A DNA stretch of 64,000 nt from Ciceribacter sichuanensis (GCF_024055605.1 NZ_JAMXLX010000012.1:1-64000); one strand, 5' to 3'. Shown: positions 16,736 to 25,984, counted from the stretch's first letter. The notes: generated by a model not told the origin, from the sequence alone. Numbers and translations: made by a program.

Positions 16736-17620
16736 TCAGTCACTCTCTAGCTTCTGGGACATAAGCGGAATGAGAAGCCGTTCGAAGATCTTCTCGGCGA
16801 ATTTGAATGTGACGGTTCTGTTATTGTGGAAAACTCCAAAGCGCACCGCGGCCATGCGGGGGATCCTTGAAACCTTCGCAGCTTGCCCTGATAGCGAACG
16901 CAAGAGAAACTCTGGGACGGCCGTGCAACCGAGGCCAGCGGCCAGAAATCGGGAACGCACCAAGTGATCGTCAATCCGTGCGAGGATCGTGTAGGGTGTC
17001 CGCGCTTCTTCGAGTAGTCGTTCGGCATAATGGGAGTAGGGCGATTGGTTGGTTTCCAGGATGACAGGGATCGGCCTGTCTCGCTCACTTTCATTTCCCA
17101 TAGACGAGAGGGTCCTCCCTACCCAAACCAAGGGCACCTCAGTCGTCAATTCTGGTGCATTTTCATAGAAGAAGAGGGGGCGGACGACAACGTCGAGTTC
17201 ACCTTTGCCGAACATCTCCGCCAAACTGGATGCTCTTCCAATGTGAATATCAAGTTCACGGCTGAGGTCTAGGCAGCGATCAACAGCGTTACAGTAGCGC
17301 GCCGCAACATAGTCGCAAATTCCGAGACGAGGTTTGCTATGGGCTTCGTCACGAGCGATCCCGCGCAGACTATCCTCGGCCTCCACGATCGAGGCAATCA
17401 ACCCAGCGACCGCGTCGGAGCGGACGTTGAAGCTGTTGCCGCTGCGCGAGATGACCTGTATTTTTGAGAGCTTCTCGAAGCGAGCGACGTGCTGCGACAC
17501 CGCCGGTTGACTGAGACGCAACCGTTCGGCTGCACCTTTCACGCTCTTGCAAGCGAAGACCGCCTGTACGCATCGGATGGTCCCTAGTGACAATTTTCCA
17601 AAATGATCTTTGCTACGCAT
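16736..17620 (-). CDS. LysR-family transcriptional regulator (paralogue 2)
   Basis: 294 residues starting MRSKDHFGKLSLGT, chosen over a GTG five codons upstream because AGAAAAGAAG lies before this ATG. The HTH (CVQAVFACKSVKGAAERLR, LSQPAVSQHVARFEKL) and effector domain (RLGICDYVAARYC, GELDVVVRPLF, VILETNQSPYSHYAERLL, RIDDHLVRSRFLAAGLGC) match paralogue 1 block by block. The two genes converge with an IS110 remnant between them. Duplication of a regulator with divergence of its ligand domain is the simplest reading. No operator copy was found just upstream of this gene. Confidence 0.9.
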   Translation of the reverse strand: MRSKDHFGKLSLGTIRCVQAVFACKSVKGAAERLRLSQPAVSQHVARFEKLSKIQVISRSGNSFNVRSDAVAGLIASIVEAEDSLRGIARDEAHSKPRLGICDYVAARYCNAVDRCLDLSRELDIHIGRASSLAEMFGKGELDVVVRPLFFYENAPELTTEVPLVWVGRTLSSMGNESERDRPIPVILETNQSPYSHYAERLLEEARTPYTILARIDDHLVRSRFLAAGLGCTAVPEFLLRSLSGQAAKVSRIPRMAAVRFGVFHNNRTVTFKFAEKIFERLLIPLMSQKLESD

Positions 17621-17923
17621 TACTTCTTTTCTCACCAGAAAACGCTGTATTTATTGAATGATGCGCCAAACTACGATTCTGAAGGTTGCTGTCTCAATTT
17701 GATGCTCGACACCTGAGAGCTTTTGTTGGCGCAGATTGCAATTAGATATACTTTTTGCCTGAACCCTGGCTGAATGGCGCGATGGATCGTATCACGATAA
17801 ATTTGGGGATCCATTTTGAAAAAATGTAGTAGTTATTAGCGTATTGCTGTTATTAATCTTTTATTTTCTTCTATTTTTCCAGTATTTCTAAAATAATATA
17901 GTGCTTAACAGGCCTAATAATCT
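17621..17923. other. AT-rich intergenic region upstream of LysR paralogue 2
   Basis: About 300 bp with no gene. The part from about 17810 to 17935 is strongly AT-rich compared with the rest of the window. It must hold the promoter of the minus-strand LysR gene. No copy of the CTTATTTGCCAATAAG motif is present. Confidence 0.4.
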
Positions 17924-18065
17924 TTAAATTTGGCAGAAAATTCTTGTGTCGACGAGTTTTGCGGCGAACCCATAGTTTTCGGGGTGTTTATTATACCGGT
18001 TCGTGACATCTCTGAGCAATTTGATTTTGTCGCAAATTCGCTCAACGAGGTTCCGCTGCCGGACT
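17924..18065 (-). pseudogene. IS5-family transposase 3' remnant, minus-strand copy
   Basis: The minus-strand translation reads LVERICDKIKLLRDVTNRYN, KHPENYGFAAKLVDTRIF, the C-terminal end of an IS5-type transposase. It is a diverged inverted copy of the fragment at 18118-18252. Bases 17951-17989 match 18185-18223 as an inverted repeat with one mismatch in 39. Confidence 0.65.
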
Positions 18066-18223
18066 GAGCACCAACCGGAAGGGCACTTTCGCGGTCGTGC
18101 GCTGGGTTTGCAGGCAGCGGAACGCTCGTGGAGCGTTTCTTTAACAGGATCAAGCAGTTCCGTGGTATTGAAATCCGATACGACAAACACCCCGAAAACT
18201 ATGGGTTCGCCGTAAAACTCGTC
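17951..18223. repeat. 39-bp inverted repeat formed by two IS5-type 3' ends
   Basis: Arms at 17951-17989 and 18185-18223 are complementary with a single mismatch. The cause is two IS5-family transposase ends lying tail-outward on opposite strands. Confidence 0.75.
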
Positions 18224-18252
18224 GCCGCGAGAATCTGGTGTCAGCGTTTATG
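18118..18252 (+). pseudogene. IS5-family transposase 3' remnant, plus-strand copy
   Basis: The plus-strand translation reads TLVERFFNRIKQFRGIEIRY, DKHPENYGFAVKLVAARIWC, QRL, then a stop at 18250-18252. It is the conserved tail of IS5/IS427-like transposases. The catalytic N-terminal part is missing. Confidence 0.7.
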
Positions 18253-18254
18253 AG

Positions 18255-18540
18255 TCGACGCCCTAATCAAGACAACCATCTCGTCGATGTGCCATTTGTC
18301 GACAAAGTTGCCTCGCGACCGACGCCGGAGTTGACGAGTGAATTCTAAATCGAACTCTGCTACCCAATCCGAGACGGTATGGAACGAGACGTCGATGCCG
18401 CGTTGTGCGAGCCGTCCTTCGACAGCACGCCAATCGCTGATGGCGTGCCTCTCCTGCGTCAGGGCAAACCAATGCGACGCCCCCAGTTATGGTCGCCTGT
18501 CCGTTATTTGCGTATTAGCGTTCGGTTGGATGTGATTTCG
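18255..18540 (-). pseudogene. IS6-family transposase internal remnant
   Basis: Minus-strand translation gives GRLAQRGIDVSFHTVSDWVA, FTRQLRRRSRG, NFVDKWHIDEMVVLI. This is the helix-turn-helix and first catalytic Asp block of an IS6-type transposase. Both ends are missing. Confidence 0.7.
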
Positions 18541-18697
18541 GATTGCAGGAAACAGGCAACAAGATGATCCTTCGTCAGCTGCAGCGGTATCCTGACGAGA
18601 TGTAATGCGACTCTTTTGTGACGTTAGCAGACGCGGTCATCCTTGACCGGTGGCGCTATCGAGGCATTCATGGCGCGACGGATTGGGGAAATAGACA

Positions 18698-18976
18698 GTG
18701 ATCAAGCAACCAAGAAGTGATGTGGGCGAGGAGATATTGCTTGCGGCCATGGCAAATCCAAGGCGTCTAGCCATACTTCGTGTTTTGCGAGATGGTGAAA
18801 TTTCAGCCGGAGAACTCGGAAGGAAAGTAACACTCAGTCAATCTGCGGCGTCACAGCATTTGTCGAAGCTACGAGAGGCTGGGCTTGTAGATACGCGACG
18901 CGACAAACAGATTGTCTATTATTCATTCATTTCGCCGAAGGCGAAGGAGATACTCCGTGTGCTTGATGATTACTGA
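18698..18976 (+). CDS. ArsR-family HTH regulator, NolR-like
   Basis: A compact 92-residue winged-helix protein: LLAAMANPRRLAILRVLRDG, the recognition helix region VTLSQSAASQHLSKLREAGL, and the wing VDTRRDKQIVYYSF. It has no ArsR-type metal-binding cysteines. The pattern AMANP-RL-IL and LSQSA-SQHLSKLR resembles rhizobial NolR, which represses nodulation and surface genes, but this protein lacks the longer NolR tail. The gene stands alone between IS remnants and the giant autotransporter. Targets are unknown. Confidence 0.85.
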   Translation: MIKQPRSDVGEEILLAAMANPRRLAILRVLRDGEISAGELGRKVTLSQSAASQHLSKLREAGLVDTRRDKQIVYYSFISPKAKEILRVLDDY

Positions 18977-20261
18977 TTTTCTGTGGAAAGCTACTCAGGA
19001 ACCGCATCGTAGGTTAGCGGGTTGATAGGATTGGCGAAGCCTTCGTTCCACGGTCTGCTCTGTGACCGCGACGGTCTGGTTCGGATGCGCAGCGGACCGA
19101 AGAGTGTACCCATGATGAAAATGTGAAGCCGCTGGCGAGTGGTTGATCATTAAGCTGCAAGATCCATTTGTGTTGGCGAAACACGATGTTTCAGAAGGGG
19201 TGTCAATCAACGATGACTGCGTCAGGTTCGAATTCGATGCTGAACACCGACCCGGCCGGAGGTTCTGTTCGCCCTTGTGTTCGAGCCTTGGGGAGCGCTC
19301 ATCTACTTCAAATCCTGCGGATGTGACCGCAAGCAATGAGGACGCGTTCTTGTGAATAGATCCGGTGCCAGCCCGTTACGAGCTTAAGTTGGTCGTCCGA
19401 ATCGTGCGACCTGAACCCGACCTTTGAGAGACTTTGCCGAACAATGAGGCCACCAGAGCGGTAAGCTTTGGAAGTAAGGCCGAAATTTGCCCGCACTCAG
19501 TTTAGATGAGGGGCGATGCTGCTCCCGGCGATTACCCCTTCGGCCTCGGCACGCCTGCCACCCATATCGTCTTCCTGCCCCGACCTCCGCTGTGGCCGGC
19601 GAAGATGGGAATTTCTCCAGATAGGTCGAAGGTTGTCAATATTTGGGGAGGTCGGACCAGTATTGGGGAGATCGAGGGGAGAAATGGCAGAATAAAAATA
19701 GCCTAAGAGAAAATTGCGGAATGCTCAACGTCTATTGCTTCCGTGTGGCTCTTCTCCGGCTGCTCTTGAGCCGGGATTGTCCCCCTGCGTCTGTAACCTG
19801 CAGGATCTTCACTTCGCTTATTTGCCAATAAGCGGCGACCTCCTCCTCTCTATCGCGTGAATGCTGTGCTGCGTCCTGCCGAGCATGCAGCTTCGCGCTT
19901 TTGGAGGGACTTATGACGGGATAAATGCTGAATGCGATCCGCGAACATATCTTCATGCGATGGACGGATGCCCAATTGGAGGGAGCGTCGATGCGCTTCG
20001 CGCGGCGTTCGGCTGGGCGATTTCTGCAGTCGTCGGATCGTTAGTCCCCGCGATTGCGCTCACGCTCCTTCCTGTCTTTCGCGGCACCAGCAAGCAAGGG
20101 TGTCGCGCAGGGGCAATGATCGCGGCGCCTAACCGAGCTTCCGACGCGCGCCCTATTGAGGCGACGCTACATCTATTCCCGCCCTCGACCTTTGCGTGGC
20201 CACGCAATCACCCATCTGCGGACGTTTCCTAAGTAGTGGCTATTTCATAGTGGAGAATATC
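18977..20261. other. 1.3-kb non-coding or decayed region upstream of the giant autotransporter
   Basis: Several short open frames occur on both strands (for example 19861-20232 plus), but none shows a recognised domain or a convincing ribosome site. The stretch probably contains degraded mobile DNA plus the long upstream region of the autotransporter gene. Copy C of the palindrome lies at 19817-19832. Confidence 0.4.
19817..19832 (+). promoter_or_regulatory. LysR-type operator candidate, copy C
   Basis: Identical to copy B over 16 bases (CTTATTTGCCAATAAG). Here the outer flanking bases are C-G and G-C pairs, so the arms extend to eight bases. The flanks differ from copy B but still pair, which argues that the symmetry itself is kept. 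It lies about 445 bp upstream of the giant autotransporter. Confidence 0.55.
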
Positions 20262-23200
20262 TTGAAAACCATGAAAAATCGCCTTCGTTCAACAACGTTT
20301 CTCGGTTTTCTTGGCATCGGAGCTGTTGCTGCGCCGGATATTGTTTATGCAAATTGTGCGCCCGTTGGAGATACGTTTGAATGTTCTGGCTGGAACTGGC
20401 GGCAGGGGCTATATTACGACACAAGCGTGTCTTCATACTTAACATATATGTCGAGCGCGAACGGCGGAGTTCATCCTTACGGAAGTTTTCCGTCCCCGTC
20501 GGGAGCCGATATCAAGATTCATATTCTGAACGGCGCTTCCGTAGTCAATAACGGCGGCGGGGCGAGCTCCTCATCAGACGCGCTTTCCAACAACGGTGGC
20601 GGACTGGTCAGTAGCCTTTATGTTTTGAATGACGGCGCAATTATAGCTTATAGTCTTGGCGGTAGCAACTTTGCGGTTGAGCTTGCTCTCGCGCCCGCGG
20701 CCTATCTCGGTGCTACGACATTCGATAATAATGGACTGATCCAAGGATATCAGGCTGCCTTTTCGGTGCGTTCGAATGCGCTGTTCACGCTGAATAATTC
20801 AGCAGCGGCTACAGTTTTGGCTGACGACATTGCGGCGTCGCTGGATACCAACGGAACTCTCATAAACAACTATGGGACAATCAAAATCAACAATCCGACG
20901 GAGGCTGGCAACTACGCCATCGGCTCGTGGAATGCGTTGTCGGAGGATATTCTAAACCTCTATTCTGGCAGCATCATCGGCGATGTGTATTTGGCCGGCG
21001 CCGACGATAGTTTCAGCTGGTATGATGGCGTTTTCCAAGGGCGGTTCGGTCTGGGCGATGGCTCTGACGGAGCGACTGTTTACACACAAAATTTTGATCC
21101 GAGTTTTTCATTCGACGGTGGCGATGATCTTTCGACCGCTGATGGCATGATTGACACGTTAACCTTCTCAGGGATCACCGCGACGGTGACCGGTGCCAAT
21201 CTCACAAACTGGGAAAACGTTGTCGTCGACGGTAGTCTCCTGTCTTTCTCTGATAACGCGTTGACGACCGGTTCAGATGCCGGGACCGGCCTCTTGATCC
21301 AGGGCGGCGGTACCGTCGATGGTGGGACGGCTTTCGCTCTGACCGGCAATGGGGATGTGGCGTCCGACGGAGCATTCGTCGGGATGGGCGGGGGCTCGGG
21401 CGCCTACTCGGTCACGGGTGTGTTGGTCAACGACGGGGTGGTGAACACGAAGGACGGCGCTGTCGGCGACACGCTGACGGTGGGCAGCTATTCGGGGTCG
21501 GGAAGCCTTCTGTTCGACGTGGATTTCCAGACCGATGCGGCGGACACGCTTGTTGTGACGGGGGACGTGACGGGCGGGATCACGACGATCGTGGTGAATG
21601 CGATCACGGCGACGGGCACGGGCAATGACGTGCTCATGGTAGACGTGACGGGCAGTTCGCCTGCTGGCATGTTCATGCTGGCGAGCGGCCCGCTGAATGT
21701 GGGCGGGCGGCTCTACAGCCTGGAGCAGATCGGCCGGGACTGGTTTTTGACGAGTGTGTGCAGCGACAACCAGACGGTAAGCGGTGCGTCCGGCAGTGTT
21801 CTGGGTTGCGTGACGCCGGATACGCTGACGGTGACGACGGGCGGCGTCGTGACGGGTGACCTGGAAGGCGCAGGCGAGACGGATATGATCCTGGTCGACG
21901 GTGATGCGACCGTGAGCGGGATCGTGCGGGGCGGCGGTGACGGGGCGGACATGAGTTCGGCCTCCGATACGGGCGACCTGATCACGATCAACACGACGGG
22001 TTCGGTCGGCGGTGTCGACGGCGATCTCGGCGACGATCAGATCTGGGTTCTGGGCGGAACGGTCACAGGCGATGTTCTGGGCAATGTCGGCGATGACCGG
22101 ATCGTGCTGAACGGGGCGACGGCCGTGGGGACGGTCGGCGGCGGTGATGGCAACGACACGATCAACCTGTTGTCCGGCACGGCGAATGCGGTCGCGGGCG
22201 GCGCGGGCAACGACCTGATCACGCTTGCCGGTGCGACGGTGACGAACGCGATCACCGGGGGCACGGGCGACGATACCTTCACCTGGACGAGCGGCACGCT
22301 GGGCTCATTCGACGGCGAGATCGGCTCGGACACAGCCTCTGTGAAGTCGTCGAGCTATGACGGCAGCCAGAAGCTGGGCGGCGGCGACGATACGTCGAGT
22401 GCGGACGGGTTCATCGACCGGCTGACGCTTTCGGGTCTTACGGTGACGGCGAACGGGTCGAACATCGTCAACTGGGAAGTGGCGGCGGTGTCCGGCGGTC
22501 AGCTGACGATTGCCGACGGCGCGTGGTCGGTGGGGACGGCGGGCGAGGATGGCACGGGTTTATACCTGATGGATGGCGGCAATCTCGAAGCACTCGATGC
22601 GCTGAAGCTCGACGGCAACCTGTCGATCGCATCGGGCTCGGCCTTTATCGGCACGGGTGGCGGTTTGGGCGTCTACAGCGTGACGGGCAACGTTACGAAT
22701 GCCGGCATCATCACGACGGGGGACGGAGCCGTCGGGGATACGTTCACGGTCGGCGGCGACTATGCGGGCGCGAACGGCCAGCTTCTGGTGGATGTGAACT
22801 TCGCGACGGCGTCGAGCGACCTTCTCGTGATCAAGGGCGACGTTGTGGGCAGCCCGACGGTTCTGGTCGTCAATGATGTGACGTCCGGTTCGGCGAACGG
22901 GGATGACGTTCTGGTGGTGGACGTGACGGGGACGACGAAGGCGGGCGACTTCATGCTTGCCGGCGGCCCGATCACGAGCGGGGCCTATCATTACGACCTC
23001 GATCTGATTGGTGGCGGCTGGTACCTTGCGACGCACTACCAGCCTGCGGCGTCGGTCTACGAGGTCTATCCGCAGGCTCTGCTTGCGCTGAACGGTCTTC
23101 CGACGCTACAGCAGCGCGTCGGGAACCGGTACTGGCGCAGCGAGGACCAGCTAGCCCCTGCGGAGACGGTGTTCTGCAAGGATGCGTCGCAGAACTTCCG

Positions 23201-24107
23201 CTGCACGGTGGAGGGAGAGAAGGCAGACTACTATGCGGAGAAGGGCGGCCGTGGTCCCGCGACGATCGAGGACCAGGCGATCTGGGGCCGGATCGAGGCG
23301 TCGCACAGCCATGTAGAGCCGTACCGTTCGACGACGGGAGCGGAGTACGACACGGATCTCTGGCGGCTGCAGGCGGGTCTCGATGGGGTTCTCTCGGAGA
23401 GCGAGAACGGCAAGCTGGTTGGGGGTGTGACGGCGCATTACGGGCGCGCGTTCACGGATGTGTCGTCCGTTTACGGTGACGGCATCCTGTCGACGGATGG
23501 CTACGGGCTGGGGGCGAACCTGACCTGGTATGGAGAGAACGGCTTCTATGTCGACGGTCAGGGCCAGTTCACTTGGTATGACAGCAATCTCAATTCCGAC
23601 CGGCTCGGCCGTCTCGTGAAGGGCAATGATGCTACGGGCTATGCGCTGAGCATCGAGGCGGGCAAGCGGATCGGCATTTCGGGCGACTGGACGGTGACGC
23701 CGCAGGCGCAGCTGGTCTATTCGTCGGTGGACTTCGACAGCCTCATTGGCCCGAACGGGGAGCTGGTGTCGCTCGACGACGGGGACAGCCTGCGCGGCCG
23801 TCTCGGGTTTTCGGTGGAACGGGACCATATGTGGAAGGGTGAGGACGGCGACCTGCGTCGCACACACCTCTACGGGATCGCCAATGTCTATCGGGAGTTC
23901 GGCGACGGCTCGACCGTCATGGTGTCGGGCACGTCGCTGGTCAGCCAGACGGACCGGTGGACGGGTGAGATCGGCATCGGCGGCTCCTACAACTGGGCTG
24001 ACGACAAATACTCCGTCTATGGGGAGCTCAGTGCCGCAACGGGCTTCGACAACCTCGCAGACAGCTATCGCTTCACCGGTACCATCGGCCTCAGGCTCAA
24101 GTGGTAG
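20262..24107 (+). CDS. Giant classical autotransporter adhesin with RTX-like repeats
   Basis: About 1281 residues. The TTG start at 20262 follows GGAG by six bases; an ATG nine bases later is the alternative. Signal peptide: LRSTTFLGFLGIGAVAAPDI. The passenger is rich in Gly, Asp, Thr and Ser and should form a beta-helix. It contains a module present twice (near 21140-21750 and 22400-23030; AYSVTGVLVNDGVVNTKDGA versus VYSVTGNVTNAGIITTGDGA). Between them lie glycine-aspartate repeats (GGDGNDTINLL, GGAGNDLITLAG, GGTGDDTFTW) like the RTX calcium-binding nonapeptide. The last ~270 residues are the outer-membrane barrel, ending GTIGLRLKW. It should attach cells to surfaces or to each other. Confidence 0.92.
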   Translation: MKTMKNRLRSTTFLGFLGIGAVAAPDIVYANCAPVGDTFECSGWNWRQGLYYDTSVSSYLTYMSSANGGVHPYGSFPSPSGADIKIHILNGASVVNNGGGASSSSDALSNNGGGLVSSLYVLNDGAIIAYSLGGSNFAVELALAPAAYLGATTFDNNGLIQGYQAAFSVRSNALFTLNNSAAATVLADDIAASLDTNGTLINNYGTIKINNPTEAGNYAIGSWNALSEDILNLYSGSIIGDVYLAGADDSFSWYDGVFQGRFGLGDGSDGATVYTQNFDPSFSFDGGDDLSTADGMIDTLTFSGITATVTGANLTNWENVVVDGSLLSFSDNALTTGSDAGTGLLIQGGGTVDGGTAFALTGNGDVASDGAFVGMGGGSGAYSVTGVLVNDGVVNTKDGAVGDTLTVGSYSGSGSLLFDVDFQTDAADTLVVTGDVTGGITTIVVNAITATGTGNDVLMVDVTGSSPAGMFMLASGPLNVGGRLYSLEQIGRDWFLTSVCSDNQTVSGASGSVLGCVTPDTLTVTTGGVVTGDLEGAGETDMILVDGDATVSGIVRGGGDGADMSSASDTGDLITINTTGSVGGVDGDLGDDQIWVLGGTVTGDVLGNVGDDRIVLNGATAVGTVGGGDGNDTINLLSGTANAVAGGAGNDLITLAGATVTNAITGGTGDDTFTWTSGTLGSFDGEIGSDTASVKSSSYDGSQKLGGGDDTSSADGFIDRLTLSGLTVTANGSNIVNWEVAAVSGGQLTIADGAWSVGTAGEDGTGLYLMDGGNLEALDALKLDGNLSIASGSAFIGTGGGLGVYSVTGNVTNAGIITTGDGAVGDTFTVGGDYAGANGQLLVDVNFATASSDLLVIKGDVVGSPTVLVVNDVTSGSANGDDVLVVDVTGTTKAGDFMLAGGPITSGAYHYDLDLIGGGWYLATHYQPAASVYEVYPQALLALNGLPTLQQRVGNRYWRSEDQLAPAETVFCKDASQNFRCTVEGEKADYYAEKGGRGPATIEDQAIWGRIEASHSHVEPYRSTTGAEYDTDLWRLQAGLDGVLSESENGKLVGGVTAHYGRAFTDVSSVYGDGILSTDGYGLGANLTWYGENGFYVDGQGQFTWYDSNLNSDRLGRLVKGNDATGYALSIEAGKRIGISGDWTVTPQAQLVYSSVDFDSLIGPNGELVSLDDGDSLRGRLGFSVERDHMWKGEDGDLRRTHLYGIANVYREFGDGSTVMVSGTSLVSQTDRWTGEIGIGGSYNWADDKYSVYGELSAATGFDNLADSYRFTGTIGLRLKW

Positions 24108-24165
24108 ACCGAAGATCGGGCAAGGCACGAGCGGCGATCACCGCCGGACTTCACCCGTGTCTTTA

Positions 24166-24366
24166 AATTTGGCTGACGGACCGCGATTCCCGCGGGTGAT
24201 GGTGTCGGACAAGCTGCGCTCCTTCTCGGCCGCAAATGCGCAGCTGGTGCCGAGCATTGAACATCGCTCGCACAAAGGGCTCAACAATCGCGCTGAGAAT
24301 TCCCCCCTTCCTGTACGCCGACCAGAGCGGGCATGCTGCGCTTAAGTCAGTGCGACAATACCAACG
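24166..24366 (+). pseudogene. IS6-family transposase C-terminal remnant
   Basis: The plus-strand translation gives PRVMVSDKLRSFSAANAQLV, PSIEHRSHKGLNNRAENSPL, PVRRPERA and, after a frame change, LKSVRQYQR. This is the second Asp, the HKGLNNRAENSH-type catalytic block and the tail of an IS6 transposase. It is short and frameshifted, so inactive. It closes the adhesion region on the right, as the IS6 scrap at 7.9-8.1 kb does on the left. Confidence 0.75.
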
Positions 24367-24455
24367 CCGTTACGACTTGGCGCGAGGTCAGCTTGCCGAT
24401 CGAGGGCTGATGAAAACTCTTTTGCCCATGTCGGTTCCGCGACTAATCCCGACGC

Positions 24456-25670
24456 CTAAGCAGGCCGGTTCACGCGGGACAAGGCGCCGGGACTGAACGA
24501 GGTACCTGCGGTAACGTCGATGGACGAGGAGGTGGGCGAATTATCGGATACGGTACGGTTGCGGCCGCTCCGCTTTGCTTCGTAGAGCAGCGCATCAACT
24601 CTCTTGTAAAGCGCTGCCCAGGATTCATCGGCGATCAGCACGCCTGCACCGAAGCTTGCTGTTACTGGCCCGAGATCCAGCTCTGTGAATTCACAAGACT
24701 GGATTGCCAATCTCAATCGTTCCGCGCATTCCTGCGCTTCCCCGGTATTTGGAAGGAACACTGCGAATTCCTCGCCGCCTAACCGCCCGACGACGCCGCC
24801 TTTGCCCACGCACTGTTCCAACTCTCGCGCCACGGCCTTCAGCACAATATCACCAACGGCATGACCGTGCTTGTCATTGATGGACTTGAACCTGTCGATG
24901 TCGCACAGAAGCAACGCGTGTTGGCCTTTGCGCAGATAATCGGCTATTCGTTCCTCGAAGCTGCGACGGTTGAAGACGCCCGTCAAATGATCAACGTCGC
25001 GCTGGAGCCGCAGGTCATCGATAACATCAGCGACCGCAACGGCTAGGATCGCCATGGCAAGACTTGCTCCCAGCACGGCAAAGGAGAGCTGTAGAGCCTG
25101 CCAGAAGATCGAGTTCGCGAACGCAGCTGTTCCTACGGGAGCTGAAAACCCTATTGTGAGTAAGGTCCGAGGGAAAAACTGTACGGAGAAAACTAGCAAA
25201 ATACAGAACAAGACCCTGTCCACGAGACGGCCCCGCGCTAGCGTAGACAAACGCAAGGCAGTGACCAAAAGGACAAAGCCGTATCCGAAATTTTGTATAT
25301 AGATCCGCACAAGCAGATTCCTGTCGACGTAGAAGAAATACGCCAAAAGGACCGTGAACCCACAGATTATAACGGTGTCCACGAGGAAGCCGAACGTCTT
25401 GCCCGACCGCATTAAAAGGCCCTCAGCGGCGGTCACAACGGCCGCTGTATAGATAGCGCCCGAAACAACGGCATTCGGTCCCACTCCAGATGGCCAACCG
25501 AATGTCTGTGATGCGGCTCCCAAGGCAAAAAAAACGCAAGCGCTCGCCAGAAGCAGAAGATAGTGGTGCTTGCGGTCAATCAACCAGGTGCAGATAAACG
25601 AAACCCCGAAAATCAACAAAATTCCGGGGATGACCAACTGGAGCGTGGCCCTGATAATCGCAGCATCCAT
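24456..25670 (-). CDS. Membrane-bound diguanylate cyclase (GGDEF)
   Basis: 404 residues. The N-terminal 190 residues carry about six membrane helices (from LVIPGILLIFGVSFICTWLI to VLGASLAMAILAVAVADV). The GGDEF domain follows: DVDHLTGVFNRRSFEERI, CDIDRFKSINDKHGHAVGD, the active-site loop RLGGEEFAVFLP and ASFGAGVLI. The intact GGEEF loop and metal-binding Asp predict synthesis of c-di-GMP, the signal that generally favours attachment. The usual RxxD inhibitory site five residues before the loop is not seen, so feedback may be weak. It is a single gene flanked by IS remnants, close to the giant adhesin. Confidence 0.92.
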   Translation of the reverse strand: MDAAIIRATLQLVIPGILLIFGVSFICTWLIDRKHHYLLLLASACVFFALGAASQTFGWPSGVGPNAVVSGAIYTAAVVTAAEGLLMRSGKTFGFLVDTVIICGFTVLLAYFFYVDRNLLVRIYIQNFGYGFVLLVTALRLSTLARGRLVDRVLFCILLVFSVQFFPRTLLTIGFSAPVGTAAFANSIFWQALQLSFAVLGASLAMAILAVAVADVIDDLRLQRDVDHLTGVFNRRSFEERIADYLRKGQHALLLCDIDRFKSINDKHGHAVGDIVLKAVARELEQCVGKGGVVGRLGGEEFAVFLPNTGEAQECAERLRLAIQSCEFTELDLGPVTASFGAGVLIADESWAALYKRVDALLYEAKRSGRNRTVSDNSPTSSSIDVTAGTSFSPGALSRVNRPA

Positions 25671-25984
25671 CTAATTCTGTCCGGGGGCTGTTGTGTTCGT
25701 CCCTGCTATGTTCACTTGCTCGATCGCTTCATACAAAAAAAGGCTTGGTAAAGCGGAAAGGAAATAGCTCGACTTGAATCAGCTAGGCTCAGGGCCTATT
25801 AAACGGTGTCGAGATGGTGGAAGCGCGATGGGTGATTTGTTCCCGCTGAGCGAAGGCCAGATGGCGCGGCTAGAGCATCGGATTTGACCTGCCACTGAAG
25901 TTTCATCCGGCTGCGATTAGAGCCTAGGCTTGTGAACCGCTCCCAAACGTTGGATCGCCGGAGGCTAGAGTTTTCCGGCTTGTT
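25671..25984. other. Intergenic region with an IS5-type N-terminal scrap
   Basis: About 310 bp. At 25828-25876 the plus strand encodes MGDLFPLSEGQMARLE, the conserved start of IS5/IS427-type transposases, cut off at once by unrelated sequence. The rest should hold the promoter of the diguanylate cyclase gene near 25680-25780 and the outer end of the neighbouring IS3 fragment. Confidence 0.5.

Noticed and set aside
18995..19336. A 113-residue minus-strand frame downstream of the ArsR gene
   Set aside because: No recognised domain and no good start; it looks like decayed mobile DNA.
19861..20232. A 123-residue plus-strand frame before the autotransporter
   Set aside because: It contains one hydrophobic stretch but has no ribosome site or known family, and overlaps the likely autotransporter leader region.
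21170..23030. Repeats in the autotransporter considered as a CRISPR or tandem DNA array
   Set aside because: They are in-frame protein modules with diverged DNA, not short regular repeats with unique spacers. No CRISPR array was seen anywhere.
22560..24128. Minus-strand frames opposite the giant autotransporter
   Set aside because: They arise from its biased GC-rich codons; no start site or domain is visible.
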